Assembly: GCF_000411475.1 (NCBI RefSeq)
Contig: NZ_KE150464.1
Coordinates: 806,001-870,000 of the forward strand
DNA length: 64,000 bases
Direction: 5' to 3'
Source of the DNA: Streptococcus sp. HPH0090
Lineage (GTDB): Bacteria > Bacillota > Bacilli > Lactobacillales > Streptococcaceae
This document shows positions 36,501 to 45,314 of the stretch, piece by piece. Position 1 is the stretch's first letter. Every line of letters begins with the position of its first letter. A program made the translations under genes and the position numbers. The notes below the pieces were generated by a model, which was given only the letters and a program-made list of their open reading frames with translations, did no database searches and was not told where the DNA came from.

Positions 36501-39500
36501 CCTTGATACCAACAGTTTGGTCTTCTTTTAAAGCATCTGCATTTTCTACCTCTAGGCTCAAACGTTCAATCTGTGGAGCTTCTTGTAAGAATTGGATAGC
36601 ATAAGCTTGAAGTGGCCCACCATCATTTGGTTGAACATAAATGCTTGCACGCATACCATTTGCTTCGTTAGCTTGAATAACTGTTACTTGAGCATTTTCA
36701 GCTAAAGCTTTGACTTGAGGCAACTCAGCTCCATAAGCAAGTTTATGGTATAGAACTGGTTGGTCAGTTGAGAGACCTTCTACTGCTTGGTCTGCTACTG
36801 TTACAGTCGGTACTACTGGACCAGCAGCTTGACCTTCGGCAACTACGAATGTAGCTGCGATTTCGTTATCACCTGAAATTCCTTTAACTTGAATGCGAGA
36901 ACCTGGGATAGCTAGTTTAGCTTGATCTTCAGCTGCAACTTCCCACTTATCAACGTCATAGCTTCCTACAGTACCATCTGACAACACATAGGTAACAGAT
37001 GGATCAACCGTACTTAGATCTGTAGTTGGTGCAATTCTCTTAACTACAGGCAATTCTGTTTGAAGAGCCAAGACTTCAACACGCGCTTCGACGTCACGGC
37101 CGTCTGCCACACCTTTAACAGTAAAAATACCAGGTTTGTTGACATCAACTGCGGACCATTCTACTGGAAGTTTTGCACGGCTGCCATCACTGTAGATAAA
37201 TCCTACTTTCGAAGGCATTTTTGCAGCTTGACCAATTACTGTACGAACTTTAGGAACCTCTGTACCTAAAACAGTCTTTTCTTCTTGGTCTTTCTTACCT
37301 GTGAAAATGGTTGTTTGACCAGATTTCAAGAAATCAGAATGAGCAGTCAAGGTGAATTTTCCCGCTTGCTCAGTTGATTTGACAATCACAACACCCTTAC
37401 CATTAAAGGCTTTGCGAATCCATGAACCATCTGCTTGTTCTTTGTAACGTTCACGGCTGGCTTGTTCCCCGTTATCCACACCGACAATCTGACCTTGTCC
37501 ATGCAACTGGAATCGAACAAGATTATTGGCAGTAGGAACTACGTTACCTTTACTGTCAACAATTTCGTAATAGATATAAGTGAGGTCTTTTCCGTCAGCT
37601 GCGATAGCATGTTCTTCTTTGACCAAACGAACCCCTGCAGGTTCTCCAGCAGTCACAATCTTATCACGAGCAATGATGTTACCAGCTTCGTCACGAGCTA
37701 CTGCTTCCAAAGTACCAGCTTCAAAAGCAACCTTCCATTCAAGGTAAAGTTCATTAGCGTTGGCACCTTCTTGGTAAGTGCGTCCATCGCTTGTTTGTTT
37801 TTTAGTAAATGTCTTCTTGCCTAGAGTTTCACCATTCAAGAACAGTTCTACACTTGCAGCGTTAGAATAGGCACGGACTGGAATGTTACCATCTGCATCC
37901 GCTACATTCGCTTTTAGAGTAGGATTTTCCCAGTTCCAGTGAGGAAGCAAGTGAACCATTGGTTTCTTCTCAGCAGATACCCATTGACTTTGATACAAGT
38001 AATAATCATTCTTTGGAATTCCCGCAGTATCTACGATACCAAAGTAAGAACTCTTAACTGGAGTTTGGTTTTGGTTATGCCATGGAGTAGGCTCACCAAT
38101 ATAGTCCGTACCTGTCCAGATAAACTGACCAGCATAACCAGCATTGTCTCGGTCAAAAGTCCAAGATGCAGTGGCTGTTTTACCCCAGCCAACACGGTCA
38201 TTACCATAGTCTGATTGCTCATAATGACGGTAAGCCTGATTACTGTGAACCAACTCACTCTCTGGGCGGAAATAGCTACCACGAGTACGTGTCGCAGAAG
38301 AAGTTTCTGAACCGTAAATCAACCAATTTGGATGTTTGGCACGAAGTTTCTTGTAGTTATCCTCTGAATAGTTAAATCCAACTGCGTCAAGTTCATTTGC
38401 AATCTTTTCATGATCACCACTACCATCACCAAAGCGGAACTTGTCTGCTCCCATAGTGACATAGCGTGTTTTATCAACTGCTTTAATCACTTGAACCAAG
38501 CGTTTAACAGTTGCTAGAGAACGAGGTTTCCCGTCTGCTTCACCGATTTCATTACCGATAGACCACATAACGATAGCAGGGTTATTTTTCCCTCTTTCGA
38601 CCATAGTACGTAGGTCAAAGTCAGACCATTTTTCACCTTTCTTAGCATCTGGGTGAGTAGCATCTTTATCAAAGAAGCGACCGTAGTCATACTGTTTCTT
38701 ACCACCATACCAAGTATCGAAAGCTTCTTCTTGGACCAACAAACCAAGCTCAGCAGCGATCTGTAAAGTTTGCTCACTAGCTGGGTTGTGAGTTGTACGG
38801 ATAGAGTTTACACCCATATCCTTCATCTGTTTCAGACGACGGTATTCTGCTTTATAGTTTTCTTCAGCCCCTAGAGCTCCGTGGTCATGGTGAAGAGAAA
38901 CTCCATGGAATTTGATGCGTTCACCATTCAAAGAGAAGCCTTCATTTGGTGTCCAGTTGTAGTAACGGTAACCAAACAAGTCCTTCTTAGCATCGACCAA
39001 TTGGCCATCACGATAGACACGAGTCACCAATTCATAAAGGGCAGGTTTATCGTTAAGAACAGTCCACAGTTTTGGTTTATCAACTTGCAAAATAGCATTC
39101 AAGCTTGTTGACTGATGTGCTTTCAAGACTTGGCTATCTGTACGAACTAAGTCTGTTACAGCTTGACCGTTACGTTCGATAATTTGGTATTCAGCAAGAA
39201 TTTCATGATCTTTGTCATCTGTGTTGACAATCTTACTTGTTACATGAGTATCAACTTTACCATTCTGTTGTTTTTCAAGATCTGGTGTTAAGATTGTTGT
39301 TCCATTCTTTTCAGCATGAACTTTATCTGTAACTTGAAGGGTAACATCACGGTAGATACCACTTCCTGAGTACCAACGACTACTTGGTTGTTTATTAATG
39401 GCATGGACTGCGACGACATTTTCGCGACCGTCTTTATGGAGATAGTCAGTAATGTCATATGAGAATTGGTTGTAACCATTTGGATAATGATCAACTAGCT

Positions 39501-40233
39501 GACCATTGACATAGACCTGAGAATCCATATAAACCCCATCAAATGTGATACGAACATTCTTATTGAGGTTTTCTTCATCAAGTTTAAAGGTCTTACGATA
39601 CCAAGCATCACCACCATTTAGCTGTCCACCTTCGTTTTGGGCAGGAGAGTTATGGTCAAAGTCATTGTAGATACTCCAGTCATGAGGAAGGTCTAATTTC
39701 TTCCAGTTAGTAACATCAGCATCCGGTTTGACTGCATCTTTAGCATTGGCATTGAGCTTGAAATGCCAGTTTTGGTTGAATTCTACTTTTCTATCCTCAA
39801 TCAACTGTTTTACCTCATCATTAGTTGCAGGTTTGAGCTCTGGTTTTTCTGTTTGAGCAGATTGATCCTGAGTCACAGCTGGAGCTTGCTTTTCTACATC
39901 AGAGGTTTCTTTTTTCTCAGGAGTAGTCTCAGTAGTTGGGGCTTCCACTTTTTTCTCTACTTCATGATTAGTTTCTACTGCTTCACTGTTAACAGTTTCT
40001 GTTGTTACAGGTTGTTCAGAAGCTTTTGATACTACAGCTTCCTCTTTAGGAGCTTCTTTCTCCACATTTTCTGTAGCAACAGCGACTGGAGTTTCATCCG
40101 CAGATACAGTACTTGCACTAGCTAAATTAGCTCCAAATAAAACTGAGCAAGTTCCGATTAACACTGAGCAAGTTCCTACCGTAAATTTACGGATGCTATA
40201 GACTCTTTTTCGATTCCAATGATCTTTTCCCAT
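33514..40233 (-). CDS. bgaA: Cell-wall-anchored beta-galactosidase, BgaA type
   Basis: 2239 residues. YSIRK-type signal (VYSIRKFTVGTCSV, about 11-45), a Glu/Thr-rich spacer, a GH2 core from about 145 to 1000 with acid/base Glu562 (WSIGNEIGE) and nucleophile Glu643 (YGSETSS), several bacterial Ig-like modules, two carbohydrate-binding modules of the CBM71 kind around 1490-1640 and 1800-2000, five to six 17-residue VPEYxGGVNAxEAAVN repeats (from 2091), and LPETG at 2206-2210 with a hydrophobic helix and basic end. In pneumococcus BgaA removes beta-1,4 galactose from host glycans and acts as an adhesin. Two cre sites and one promoter are visible upstream. AAGGAGAA ribosome site. Confidence 0.97.
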   Translation of the reverse strand: MGKDHWNRKRVYSIRKFTVGTCSVLIGTCSVLFGANLASASTVSADETPVAVATENVEKEAPKEEAVVSKASEQPVTTETVNSEAVETNHEVEKKVEAPTTETTPEKKETSDVEKQAPAVTQDQSAQTEKPELKPATNDEVKQLIEDRKVEFNQNWHFKLNANAKDAVKPDADVTNWKKLDLPHDWSIYNDFDHNSPAQNEGGQLNGGDAWYRKTFKLDEENLNKNVRITFDGVYMDSQVYVNGQLVDHYPNGYNQFSYDITDYLHKDGRENVVAVHAINKQPSSRWYSGSGIYRDVTLQVTDKVHAEKNGTTILTPDLEKQQNGKVDTHVTSKIVNTDDKDHEILAEYQIIERNGQAVTDLVRTDSQVLKAHQSTSLNAILQVDKPKLWTVLNDKPALYELVTRVYRDGQLVDAKKDLFGYRYYNWTPNEGFSLNGERIKFHGVSLHHDHGALGAEENYKAEYRRLKQMKDMGVNSIRTTHNPASEQTLQIAAELGLLVQEEAFDTWYGGKKQYDYGRFFDKDATHPDAKKGEKWSDFDLRTMVERGKNNPAIVMWSIGNEIGEADGKPRSLATVKRLVQVIKAVDKTRYVTMGADKFRFGDGSGDHEKIANELDAVGFNYSEDNYKKLRAKHPNWLIYGSETSSATRTRGSYFRPESELVHSNQAYRHYEQSDYGNDRVGWGKTATASWTFDRDNAGYAGQFIWTGTDYIGEPTPWHNQNQTPVKSSYFGIVDTAGIPKNDYYLYQSQWVSAEKKPMVHLLPHWNWENPTLKANVADADGNIPVRAYSNAASVELFLNGETLGKKTFTKKQTSDGRTYQEGANANELYLEWKVAFEAGTLEAVARDEAGNIIARDKIVTAGEPAGVRLVKEEHAIAADGKDLTYIYYEIVDSKGNVVPTANNLVRFQLHGQGQIVGVDNGEQASRERYKEQADGSWIRKAFNGKGVVIVKSTEQAGKFTLTAHSDFLKSGQTTIFTGKKDQEEKTVLGTEVPKVRTVIGQAAKMPSKVGFIYSDGSRAKLPVEWSAVDVNKPGIFTVKGVADGRDVEARVEVLALQTELPVVKRIAPTTDLSTVDPSVTYVLSDGTVGSYDVDKWEVAAEDQAKLAIPGSRIQVKGISGDNEIAATFVVAEGQAAGPVVPTVTVADQAVEGLSTDQPVLYHKLAYGAELPQVKALAENAQVTVIQANEANGMRASIYVQPNDGGPLQAYAIQFLQEAPQIERLSLEVENADALKEDQTVGIKVFAHYQDGTEAVLKADKVTFSTTGEGEVTVRKGMLELHKPGQVTLKVQFEGAEGQIDLNIQANTESKVVQAIRPVSVVTGLNQEPSLPDTVTVEYDKGFPKVHKVTWQAVAKEELAKYHSFDVLGKVEGVEKEAHAKVSVEGIIAVEEVSVTTPVSEVPQLPESVRTYHSNGQVSSAKVTWDAIDPSQYAHEGSFTVTGHVEGTQLPTKLHVRVSAQTETGANISDQWTGSELPLAFASDSNPSDSVANVNDKLISFNDQPANRWTNWKRTSEASVGILFGDSGIMSKRSVDNLNVAFHEDHGVGAPKSYVIEYYVGTEVPTVPKDPSFVASEDHVFNNDKNWKQVTNLKAPDQVRAGEMTHFSFDKVNTYAVRIRMVRPDDKWGTSITEIQIFSKQVAAAKTAQVQIQVDGKDLSGFNPGLADYYLEAIEGQAPTVTASVTENGIATVIPSVREGDPVRVVVKAENGDILGEYRLHFTNDKELLASKPVVAVKSSRLVAKGHTLELPTKVGVYFTGKDGYEVKDLTVEWDEVPTENLANAGEFTVHGRVLGTDLTAEVAVRVTDKLGENLSDNPYFDDDSNRSFASATNDIDPNSHDRVDYVNDGSDDETRRWTNWSPTPSDNPEVSVGVIFREAGKIVERTVAEGSIRFFSDGGTDAPSKLVLERYIGPDFDAPEYYSNYQPYDPEHPFNTPSNWEKVEYRADQEIEAGTDIHVTFAPVKTKAMRWRMDRKADKKGVAITELTFIAPSEEPKDSTTAKLLVDGKELSDFSEDRVDYRVTYTGTRPNVTVEAGENVAATIVDSGDDKLPVLVHLVSESGKHVKEYRIQLTRAEVESAKTEPAVHEIPEYTGGVNGEEAAVLEVPEFIGGVNAVEATVNEVPEYTGGVNAVEAAVNDVPEYKGGANAVFAAVNDVPEYKGGVNAAEAAVNEVPEYKDEQSIVSLAMSQDKTYQAPASHQHILPETGTKENATLATAGVVGALLGLFAMGKKKDQE
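33694..33963 (-). repeat. 51-bp tandem repeats near the bgaA 3' end
   Basis: Five full units and one partial unit of 51 bp coding for VPEYTGGVNAVEAAVND-like peptides ahead of the sortase signal. They give long antisense frames that are not genes. Unit number probably varies between strains. Confidence 0.92.
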
Positions 40234-40248
40234 AGGGTTCTCCTTGTT

Positions 40249-40264
40249 AAGTAACCGCTTCCAT
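40249..40264 (-). promoter_or_regulatory. cre site 1 of bgaA
   Basis: Minus-strand ATGGAAGCGGTTACTT fits WTGNAARCGNWWNCAW at 15 of 16 positions. It lies 16 bp ahead of the ATG, just before the ribosome site. Confidence 0.82.
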
Positions 40265-40270
40265 TTTTAA

Positions 40271-40286
40271 TTGAAAACGCTTTACT
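40271..40286. promoter_or_regulatory. cre site 2 of bgaA
   Basis: TTGAAAACGCTTTACT; 14 of 16 positions fit the cre consensus. The two sites are 22 bp apart, two helical turns, so CcpA dimers could bind the same face. Confidence 0.65.
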
Positions 40287-40307
40287 TTTATTGTATTTAT
40301 TACTTCT

Positions 40308-40336
40308 ATTCTATAAAATAATATAGGAAACATCAA
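40308..40336 (-). promoter_or_regulatory. Promoter of bgaA
   Basis: Minus-strand -35 TTGATG (40331-40336), 17-bp spacer, -10 TAGAAT (40308-40313). The two cre sites lie downstream of it, suggesting a roadblock. Confidence 0.7.
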
Positions 40337-40430
40337 TAGAATCCCTATAAAAATCATACTTTTGATTCTTTTTTCTATAATTTGTAGAAAAGCAGAAAAA
40401 TGTGAATGTACATTTAGACAAATACGTCAA

Positions 40431-40461
40431 AACAGCTGTTTCACTTATAGAAACAGCTGTT
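40431..40461 (-). terminator. Terminator after the SUKH gene
   Basis: Twelve-base-pair perfect stem AACAGCTGTTTC/GAAACAGCTGTT with a seven-base loop; minus-strand tail TTTTGACG has only four T. Confidence 0.78.
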
Positions 40462-40491
40462 ACTGAAAAACTATTCTGAATTTACCTTCGA

Positions 40492-41049
40492 TTACTGATT
40501 ATCATTCTTTTCTTTTAACATCTTGAGCATCTCATTTTTACGTTCTTCTAGCTCTGCAATTTGCTGGAGTAAAAGTCCTGAAAAATCACAATGAAGCTCT
40601 TCAGTTTCGCCACTATTATACCAATATAAGGCTACTATGTGATTGTCCTTATCAAAGCAGAAAATTACATCTCCATCACCGATGATAGACAGAAATGGAA
40701 TATAATCCACAAAGCCCAGAGCGTGTAATTCCTTGGTTTTAATTCGAATATCTAAGAAATCTGGGATGCCATTTGCAATTCCAAAAACCTTAATACCTCG
40801 ACAGAAGGTCCAAAATGGTGTTACATCGTAAGCCTTGGCTCTTGGCCATAGCTCTTCCCTGACTTCCATAAAGAGACCTCCAAGAGCTGACATGGTGAAT
40901 TCTCTGAAATCTTCTGGAAGACGAATGCCATATTGAGTTTCAAAATCCTGAACATCTTCTTCCGATGGTTCATTGCCCATGCAAGCGACAACTTGATAAG
41001 TTTCCTTATCATAGTGACGAAAATAATCATAAACTTCCTTGAGTGCCAT
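40492..41049 (-). CDS. SMI1/KNR4 (SUKH) domain protein
   Basis: 185 residues. The SUKH fold is suggested by PSEEDVQDFETQYGIRLPED near residue 28, then GGLFMEVREELWPR and FLSIIGDGDVIFCFDKDNH. SUKH proteins are often immunity proteins against polymorphic toxins, but many stand alone. No toxin gene is next to it; it follows the neopullulanase gene by 15 bp, so the two are probably co-transcribed. A lysine-rich coiled tail (EERKNEMLKMLKEKN) closes the protein. Function unknown. Confidence 0.75.
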   Translation of the reverse strand: MALKEVYDYFRHYDKETYQVVACMGNEPSEEDVQDFETQYGIRLPEDFREFTMSALGGLFMEVREELWPRAKAYDVTPFWTFCRGIKVFGIANGIPDFLDIRIKTKELHALGFVDYIPFLSIIGDGDVIFCFDKDNHIVALYWYNSGETEELHCDFSGLLLQQIAELEERKNEMLKMLKEKNDNQ

Positions 41050-41064
41050 TATTTTAATCCTTTT

Positions 41065-42813
41065 TTACTCAGAAATATAGACCACAAATCCATCTGATAA
41101 GATAACCACTTGTCCTTCTTTAATCTGACAATGACTAGACAAGTCAACTGAATCTCTGTCCAAGACAAAATTTTCCTTAGACTGATTAAAGATAGCTTGA
41201 ACTTCTTTTTCTTCGTAGATCCATTCCAAGACAATAACATCTGGTTTCACTTCTTTCAAGCTATATGAACCATGCTGAATAATGCTTGCAACTTCCTTAC
41301 GGACTTGGATTAATTGCTTCATGAAATTCAGCATATCATTGTCCTCAGACACGCGGTCCCAAGGCATGACACGACGGCAATCAGGGTCTGGTCCACCTTT
41401 TAGTGCCAGCTCGGTTCCATAATAGATACAAGGAGTCCCTTTTTGAAGATAGAGGAAGGCGAGAGCAACCTTAACATGCTGGATATTCCCATTGGCAGTT
41501 GTGAGGATACGCTCTGTATCATGAGAATCTAAAAGGTTAAACATCACCTCTGAGATTTGTTGCTTGTAGTACATTGACTGGCTGTTGATTTCTGAAATAA
41601 ACTGCTCCGTCTTTTTATGCTGACGCAAGAAATAGTCTTTGATACTTTCAGAAAGTGGGTAGTTCATAACTGCATGGAACTCATCCCCTTTTAGCCAAGG
41701 CTGAGATGTATGCCAGATTTCACCTAAAATATACAAATCAGGCTTTTTAGCCAGAACTGCCTTTCTGAAATCTCTCCAGAACTGGTGGTCAATTTCATTG
41801 GCAACGTCCAAGCGCCAAGCATCAATATCAAAATTCTCAATCCAATAGGTCGCAACACTTAAAAGAAATTCTTTAACTTCCGGATTGGCTGTATTTAACT
41901 TAGGCATATAGCTAGCAAAGGCAAAGGTATGATACGGTAGTTCTTTTGGCTTCTTCAGTTTATCCTCAGTAATTGGAAATTCTTGAATATGGAACCAGTC
42001 TTTATAAGGGGAATTTTCTCCATTCTTCAGAACATCTTGCCACTGAGCCGACTGGTATCCGATATGATTAAACACCGCATCTAGCATAATCTTGATGCCC
42101 CGTTTATGAGCTTCATCGACTAGATTACGAAAGACTTCCTTGTCTCCAAAATGACGGTCAATCTCAAAATAATCCGTTGTATCATACTTGTGATTGGTCG
42201 TCGCTTCGAAAATCGGACAGAGATAGAGTCCAGTGATTCCCAAGTCTTTTAGATAGTCTAGGTGGTCGATAATTCCTTGCAAATCCCCACCAAAAAAGTC
42301 ATCCCTGTTAGGCGCAAGCTCAGCATCCCACTCTCGAGCTCCATCAGGAGTCAATCTAGGATTTCCATTAGCGAAGCGTTCAGGGAAAATCTGATACCAA
42401 ACAGTATTTGAAACCCAGCTAGGAACTTGGCAACCATCGATTTCGTGAATGTAAGGAAGCTTGAAACCATTGCCTTCAGCATCCAAGTTTTCCTGAGTAT
42501 GTTCTACACAACCCTTATCGCCATAGTAGACACCCTGACCTTCCTTATCAAGGAGTTCAAAGAGATATTGAATGCGTGCAAAATCAACAGAGACCGTAAC
42601 CTGCCAATAGTCAAATAGGGCATCTGAGGTTACTTTGGTCATTTCTTTCTTAGTTTCATACTTATCCTCAATGAAAATAAAGGGATCACCATAATGCAAA
42701 ATGACCTTTTGAATATCATCTTTCTTTGTTCTAATTCGGATATGTAGCTGATCTTCTTTATACAGATAAGCATACTCTGATTCTGGTCTATGATAAATGG
42801 CTGTTAATTCCAT
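41065..42813 (-). CDS. Neopullulanase / cyclomaltodextrinase family glycosidase (GH13)
   Basis: 582 residues. N-terminal beta domain like CBM34 (about 1-120), then a GH13 barrel: DAVFNHIG (region I), nucleophile Asp in DAWRLDVANE (region II), acid Glu in LGEIWH (III) and NLLDSHDTER (IV). The architecture matches GH13_20 enzymes that cut maltodextrins, cyclodextrins or pullulan. No signal peptide, so it works on imported maltodextrins. The start MELTAIYH is used because AGGAGACA precedes it. A near-perfect cre lies in its leader, so sugar repression is expected. Confidence 0.9.
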   Translation of the reverse strand: MELTAIYHRPESEYAYLYKEDQLHIRIRTKKDDIQKVILHYGDPFIFIEDKYETKKEMTKVTSDALFDYWQVTVSVDFARIQYLFELLDKEGQGVYYGDKGCVEHTQENLDAEGNGFKLPYIHEIDGCQVPSWVSNTVWYQIFPERFANGNPRLTPDGAREWDAELAPNRDDFFGGDLQGIIDHLDYLKDLGITGLYLCPIFEATTNHKYDTTDYFEIDRHFGDKEVFRNLVDEAHKRGIKIMLDAVFNHIGYQSAQWQDVLKNGENSPYKDWFHIQEFPITEDKLKKPKELPYHTFAFASYMPKLNTANPEVKEFLLSVATYWIENFDIDAWRLDVANEIDHQFWRDFRKAVLAKKPDLYILGEIWHTSQPWLKGDEFHAVMNYPLSESIKDYFLRQHKKTEQFISEINSQSMYYKQQISEVMFNLLDSHDTERILTTANGNIQHVKVALAFLYLQKGTPCIYYGTELALKGGPDPDCRRVMPWDRVSEDNDMLNFMKQLIQVRKEVASIIQHGSYSLKEVKPDVIVLEWIYEEKEVQAIFNQSKENFVLDRDSVDLSSHCQIKEGQVVILSDGFVVYISE

Positions 42814-42837
42814 GTATTGTCTCCTAAAATTAATAAA

Positions 42838-42853
42838 ACGCAAACGTTTTCAT
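42838..42853 (-). promoter_or_regulatory. cre site of the neopullulanase gene
   Basis: Minus-strand ATGAAAACGTTTGCGT, 15 of 16 positions fit the cre consensus. Located downstream of the promoter, 25 bp ahead of the ATG. Confidence 0.82.
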
Positions 42854-42866
42854 AATCAATGTTTCT

Positions 42867-42895
42867 AGTATACTACTTTAAGATTCGATTTGCAA
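42867..42895 (-). promoter_or_regulatory. Promoter of the neopullulanase-SUKH operon
   Basis: Minus-strand -35 TTGCAA (42890-42895), 17-bp spacer, -10 TATACT (42867-42872). Confidence 0.78.
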
Positions 42896-42916
42896 TACTT
42901 GGTCAAGATTCATAAT

Positions 42917-42959
42917 AAAACACCCCAAAAGTTAATGTATTAGATTAACTTTCGAGGTG
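42917..42959 (-). terminator. Terminator of the miaA-hflX-rnz-SDR operon
   Basis: Long stem CACCtCGAAAGTTAAT against ATTAACTTTtGgGGTG with a seven-base loop and a TTTTATT tail on the minus strand. Two mismatches. Confidence 0.85.
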
Positions 42960-42970
42960 CAACTATGTTT

Positions 42971-43726
42971 TTATTTATAATTAAAGGTCTCTCCAGCCAA
43001 CTTATCTGCTAGCTTGGGAAATAGGGTATAAAATTTATGAGCTAAATTTAGCAAGGTTGGGAGATTGAGCTCGCGTTTGTTTTTGCCTATGGTCTTAACA
43101 ATTTTTTTAGCTACTGCATCTGGCTCGAGTAGGAAGCGGTCAACTGATTTTAGATAACTGCCGTCTGGGTCAGCCTGGTCGAAAAACCCTGTACGGATAG
43201 GACCGGGATTAACCGTCGTCACATAGACACCATAGGGCATGAGCTCAAGGCGAAGAGCATTTGAAAAACCGATAGCCGCAAACTTAGTCGCAGAGTATAG
43301 ACTAGACTTGCCAGTTGCTATCAAACCTGCCATGCTGACGATATTGATGATATGTCCTTTTCGGATTTCCTTCATACGAGAAGCAACCAACCGAGACAGA
43401 TTCATTAAAGCAAAGGTGTTAACCTCAAACATCTGATGAATATCTTGATCAGAAATCTTATCAAAATCCTCAAAAATTCCGTAGCCAGCGTTGTTAATCA
43501 AGACATCAATCTTGCCATAACGCTGATAGAGTTCGGCTACCAGTCCTTCTAGGGCTTGCTCATCGGTAATATCAATCTCAACCAATTCTGCCTGTAGATG
43601 ATTTCCGTATAGTTGAGCTAATTTTTCCTTGTTTCTACCAAGTAAGATGAGTTGGTCATCGGGCAAGAGTTTGACCATTTCTTGAGCTAGACCTCCGCTA
43701 GCTCCCGTAATGAGAACAGTACGCAT
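42971..43726 (-). CDS. Short-chain dehydrogenase/reductase
   Basis: 251 residues, classical SDR. Cofactor motif TGASGGLAQE at about 7-16, INNAGYGIF, catalytic Ser-Tyr-Lys in SSLYSATKFAA, and the PGPIRTGFF loop. Substrate unknown; such SDRs often reduce lipids or sugars. Last gene of an operon beginning with miaA; 20 bp after rnz. In S. pneumoniae, as I recall, recJ comes next, but here a terminator and the neopullulanase promoter follow. Confidence 0.88.
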   Translation of the reverse strand: MRTVLITGASGGLAQEMVKLLPDDQLILLGRNKEKLAQLYGNHLQAELVEIDITDEQALEGLVAELYQRYGKIDVLINNAGYGIFEDFDKISDQDIHQMFEVNTFALMNLSRLVASRMKEIRKGHIINIVSMAGLIATGKSSLYSATKFAAIGFSNALRLELMPYGVYVTTVNPGPIRTGFFDQADPDGSYLKSVDRFLLEPDAVAKKIVKTIGKNKRELNLPTLLNLAHKFYTLFPKLADKLAGETFNYK

Positions 43727-43746
43727 CCTTATCCTTTCTCAATCTT

Positions 43747-44676
43747 CTAGATTTCCACTTCTTCCAAATCTTTAACTACATGGACATTTTCAAAAATCGT
43801 TGCAGCATCTTTCTTAAGCTGGCTAATGTCTTTTGAAAGGAAGCGTGCACTGATATGGTTGAGCAAGAGTCGTTTGGCTCCTGCTTCTGTTGCTACCTGA
43901 GCAGCCTGCATATTGGTTGAGTGGCCATGATTGCGGGCAATTTTCTCATCACCTTTACCATAAGTGGACTCATGGACAAGAACATCCGCATTAACTCCAA
44001 GACGCACACTAGCATCTGTTTTTCGAGTATCTCCCAAAATGGTGATAATCTTACCAGGTCGCGGTGCTGAGATATAGTCTGCTGCCTTGATCTCGGTGCC
44101 GTCTTCTAGGATGATATCCTGACCGTTTTTGATTTTTCCAAAGAGTGGTCCAAATGGCACACCAGCAGCCTTGAGCTTTTCAGCATCCAAGGTCCCTTCA
44201 AGGTCCTTTTGCATGACACGATAGCCAACGCAGAAAATCGTGTGGTCCAACTCCTCTGCATAGACCGTGAATTTATCTGTTTCAAGGATTTTCCCTAGAG
44301 AATCTTGGTCAAATTCATGGAAATGAATCTTATAAGGCAGGCGAGACCCTGATACCCGAAGGCTAGTCAAGACAAAAGACTTGATGCCTTTGGGACCATA
44401 GATTTCCAATTCTGTTTGTTCTTCATTGGCCTGAAAGGCACGACTAGAAAGAAATCCTGGCAAGCCAAAGATATGGTCTCCATGTAAATGGGTGATAAAG
44501 ATTTTGCTGATCTTTCGTGGTCGAATCGTAGTTTCCAGAATGCGATTTTGTGTTCCTTCTCCACAGTCAAAAAGCCAGACTTCGTTAATCTCGTCCAAGA
44601 GTTTCAGGGCGAGACTGGAAACATTGCGGGCTTTAGAGGGCTGACCAGCCCCCGTTCCTAAAAATTGAATATCCAT
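43747..44676 (-). CDS. rnz: Ribonuclease Z
   Basis: 309 residues, the long-form-short tRNase Z of Bacillota. Removes the 3' trailer of pre-tRNAs lacking an encoded CCA. Metallo-beta-lactamase motif His63-x-His65-x-Asp67-His68 in [14 protein letters not shown]; further ligands in VLVHESTYG and [11 protein letters not shown], and LLNHISARF at the C-terminus. In an operon with miaA, itself a tRNA enzyme. 14 bp after the upstream gene. Confidence 0.96.
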   Translation of the reverse strand: MDIQFLGTGAGQPSKARNVSSLALKLLDEINEVWLFDCGEGTQNRILETTIRPRKISKIFITHLHGDHIFGLPGFLSSRAFQANEEQTELEIYGPKGIKSFVLTSLRVSGSRLPYKIHFHEFDQDSLGKILETDKFTVYAEELDHTIFCVGYRVMQKDLEGTLDAEKLKAAGVPFGPLFGKIKNGQDIILEDGTEIKAADYISAPRPGKIITILGDTRKTDASVRLGVNADVLVHESTYGKGDEKIARNHGHSTNMQAAQVATEAGAKRLLLNHISARFLSKDISQLKKDAATIFENVHVVKDLEEVEI

Positions 44677-44690
44677 TCGTTACTTTCTAA

Positions 44691-45314
44691 TTAATCAAAA
44701 TATAACATAGCAGTGCGGTTTTCCGAGCGGTAATAAAACTTACCAGTAAAGGCTTTAGCCTCTTGTAGTAAATCTTCTTGACTATAGCCTTTGAGACGCT
44801 TGCGACCATCTGCCAAACTTTCCAAATCTGTCAAGGCCGTGAGATTTTCCACGCTAATAACTCCCTCGTCTCCGACAGCTTTCATATAAATCTTTTCAGA
44901 CTCCTCAAAGACTAGCTGATGAGAAAAAATTTGCGCAATCTCAAAAAGTAAGTCATCCGTAATTGCTTCCTCAACTTCTGAAAAAATGCGACCTAGCCCT
45001 TCTCTCTCATAGCAAAAACCAAAAGACTTTCCTGAGAGATTGAGGCGAATAAAAGGTTTGCTTTCTTCAGTGAAACTTGGCTCAACATTGTATAGGTTTA
45101 GCTCTTTACTGACTTCCGCAAAATAATCTGTCGCAGCTTGAGGACTCTTTTTCTGGTAGAGTTCTGCAAAGTAAGCATTGACCACGCTTGGTGGAGGGGT
45201 GATGAGAGCTAGCTGCTCCTCTTCAGACCTACCAGCTAGAAGCTGGTCCAAATAGACTTTGTCTAGACTTGTATAGCCGCCATATTTGAGAGCTAAAGTT
45301 TTGATATCAGCCAT
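44691..45314 (-). CDS. Conserved streptococcal protein of unknown function
   Basis: 207 residues. No signal, membrane helix or catalytic motif recognised. The protein starts [24 protein letters not shown] and shows an alternating helical pattern with VEPSFTEESKPFIRLNLSGK in the middle. Homologues in pneumococcal genomes are, as I recall, annotated as hypothetical or wrongly as cystathionine beta-lyase; nothing here supports a PLP enzyme (no Lys site or usual length of about 390). It is translationally coupled to hflX by an 8-bp overlap, so a role with ribosome or tRNA quality control is possible but speculative. Confidence 0.7.
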   Translation of the reverse strand: MADIKTLALKYGGYTSLDKVYLDQLLAGRSEEEQLALITPPPSVVNAYFAELYQKKSPQAATDYFAEVSKELNLYNVEPSFTEESKPFIRLNLSGKSFGFCYEREGLGRIFSEVEEAITDDLLFEIAQIFSHQLVFEESEKIYMKAVGDEGVISVENLTALTDLESLADGRKRLKGYSQEDLLQEAKAFTGKFYYRSENRTAMLYFD

